A stretch of 64,000 bases of DNA from Aplysia californica. Taxonomy: Eukaryota; Mollusca; Gastropoda; Aplysiida; Aplysiidae. Location of the stretch: the NCBI RefSeq assembly GCF_000002075.1, contig NW_004798360.1:32877-96876 (forward strand). The letters run 5' to 3'. Every line of letters starts with the position of its first letter. Positions within the stretch are counted from its first letter, which is position 1. The position numbers and the translations under genes were made by a program. Below are positions 44,947-64,000 of this stretch, piece after piece. Under the pieces are notes generated by a model, which was not told the DNA's origin, searched no databases, and was given only the letters and a program-made list of their open reading frames with translations.

Positions 44947-45296
44947 TGATTTTAAGCACAAGGGGACTATCCCAAAAAATGCTGTTTTGAGAAAACGAAG
45001 GTAAAGTTTTTGGAACATTGTTCAGTTTCTTAATGTTGTTGTTGTTCAGTTTCTTAAAAAAACAAGGAGTTTTCTTTATAACCAAACAAATTGACATTGA
45101 CATTGACGATTTAGTTGTTTGAGGCTGTAAGTAGAGCCTGTTCAACTATCTGGTAATGAACGACAATAATGCATTGCGTATACACAAATGAAACCAAACT
45201 TCTCCTATAGGTAGGGCATTGTCCACTATTGGTGTAGGTCAAGATTTCTAGAAACCCCTGAAATCTGGGTTAGCCCGCTTGTCCTTAAAAGCAACA
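44947..45296 (+). mobile_element. MITE family D, copy D4 with ~80-bp insert
   Basis: Same family, with about 80 foreign bases near 45090-45172 interrupting the ACAAAT-ACACAAATG junction. Confidence 0.65.
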
Positions 45297-45519
45297 ATAT
45301 GTCTTTAGCATTTGACTTTGAGATAATTTAATGGAAAACTACACTATAAGTTGACATAGAAAGGTTTCTCTCCTAAAGACAAGCCGGCGAGAACCCTAGC
45401 TACAATAATGTAGAGACTGCGGAGTGTGCAATCACTATTAGAGACACACATGCAGGCTCTTCACACAATGTATGAGCAACGCAATATCCCACGAGATAGA
45501 CGTGGGATGTAATGGAATC

Positions 45520-45955
45520 TGTGAGGCAGAGTGGTGAAATCAGGCGCTCGTCAAAATAATGAAAGGGAAGAAACTGGCACTTTTCAGCAGGTTGGGAACT
45601 TTTATCGAACTTTTGTTTTTGGGCTCAACACCTTTCCCGCCCTTATAGACCACATTTCTGTGTGGACTTTACTGAAAAACGTTGAATAAAGGCATAAAAG
45701 ATGTACATCTTAAGTTTCCACAGACACTCAAGCTATGGAAATAACTCAACTTTGGCAGCCATTTTCTAATTAACTTTACCTCTGAAACCAGACGAACCCC
45801 ACCTCCTTCAATCGCCAATATCTCGACTTATATCCAAGATATTCTTTTCATCAAAAGTAAGACAAATGGACAAGCTTTAAGGTGATACCAGTAACTCCAA
45901 TAATATAAGTCCAAAAATAGACAAGCGCCTGATTCCACAGCATCGAGCCACATAT
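45520..45955 (-). mobile_element. MITE family A, copy A13
   Basis: Ends TGTGAGGCAGAGTGGTG and CAGCATCGAGCCACAT, the older asymmetric type. It lies 3' of the PKC stop. Confidence 0.82.
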
Positions 45956-46349
45956 TTTTCAGCCCAATATCTGTAGGCCTAAGAGGCGTCAAACCATGAA
46001 AGCAAATGGGAAGGTGTGGACAAAGGACAACCACGCATTTGTAGCAATATTTCATACAAATACTACCAGCACAACAAAAACATACATACACAAAGATAAA
46101 TCTGTCAAGTATTGTAACAATAATTATAATACATCTTTTCAACCATTAGAATAATTATCACACAGCTAAAAATGCTAATAATTCAGAAATGAAAGTAGTG
46201 AATAGATTCATATCGGGGTTTTTTGTGTTTTAACAATAATAAAGAAGATGAAAGAAGAGGAAAGCAGGTGTGTTCATAATGCATGATTTAATTTAATTAA
46301 TTAACGAGGACAGATTTTGTACAACGAGCAATACACAACATCATGGTCA

Positions 46350-64000
<17,651 letters not shown>

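Overview
The window looks like an animal nuclear locus from an invertebrate, most likely a mollusc and probably a gastropod. That call rests on two recognisable animal genes cut into many short exons with GT-AG introns, kilobase introns full of SINE, MITE and LINE copies, and long CA, CT and TAA microsatellites. The species cannot be named from the sequence alone.

Two genes face each other tail to tail. On the + strand, 19 coding exons (325-27932) give an apparently complete ATG7, the E1-like enzyme of autophagy (728 residues). It keeps the nucleotide-binding glycine motif, the two CxxC zinc pairs and the catalytic cysteine. On the - strand, ten exons (64000 down to 46350) give the last 438 residues of a novel-type protein kinase C, closest by eye to PKC delta/theta. 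These run from inside the second C1 domain to the end of the AGC-kinase tail; the 5' part lies beyond the window. Positions 1-198 hold an open reading frame that may be the last exon of a third, upstream gene. Between the two stop codons (27933-46349) I see no gene, only possible long 3'UTRs and repeats.

Most of the rest is mobile DNA. (1) About fifteen copies of a ~440-bp MITE (family A) with ~34-bp inverted ends. (2) Retroposed SINE-like families B (~180 bp) and C (~400 bp) and a 527-bp tRNA-headed SINE, all sharing a 3' tail that can fold into a hairpin. (3) 5'-truncated RTE-like LINEs, another LINE with a CCHC-like C-terminus, and an RNase H fragment. (4) Several TTAA-flanked MITEs, a hAT-like element with 8-bp target duplications, and other inverted-repeat families. 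(5) Minisatellites and two assembly gaps.

The most interesting pattern is orientation. Inside the two genes, 21 of 22 B/C copies lie in the sense direction of their host gene, although the genes are on opposite strands; RTE-like LINEs do not follow this rule. Other points are mobile elements within 6-26 nt of splice sites, a minisatellite that has multiplied a PKC splice acceptor, a G-rich pentamer tract just after a PKC splice donor, and a triple nest of SINE, TTAA-MITE and hAT element.
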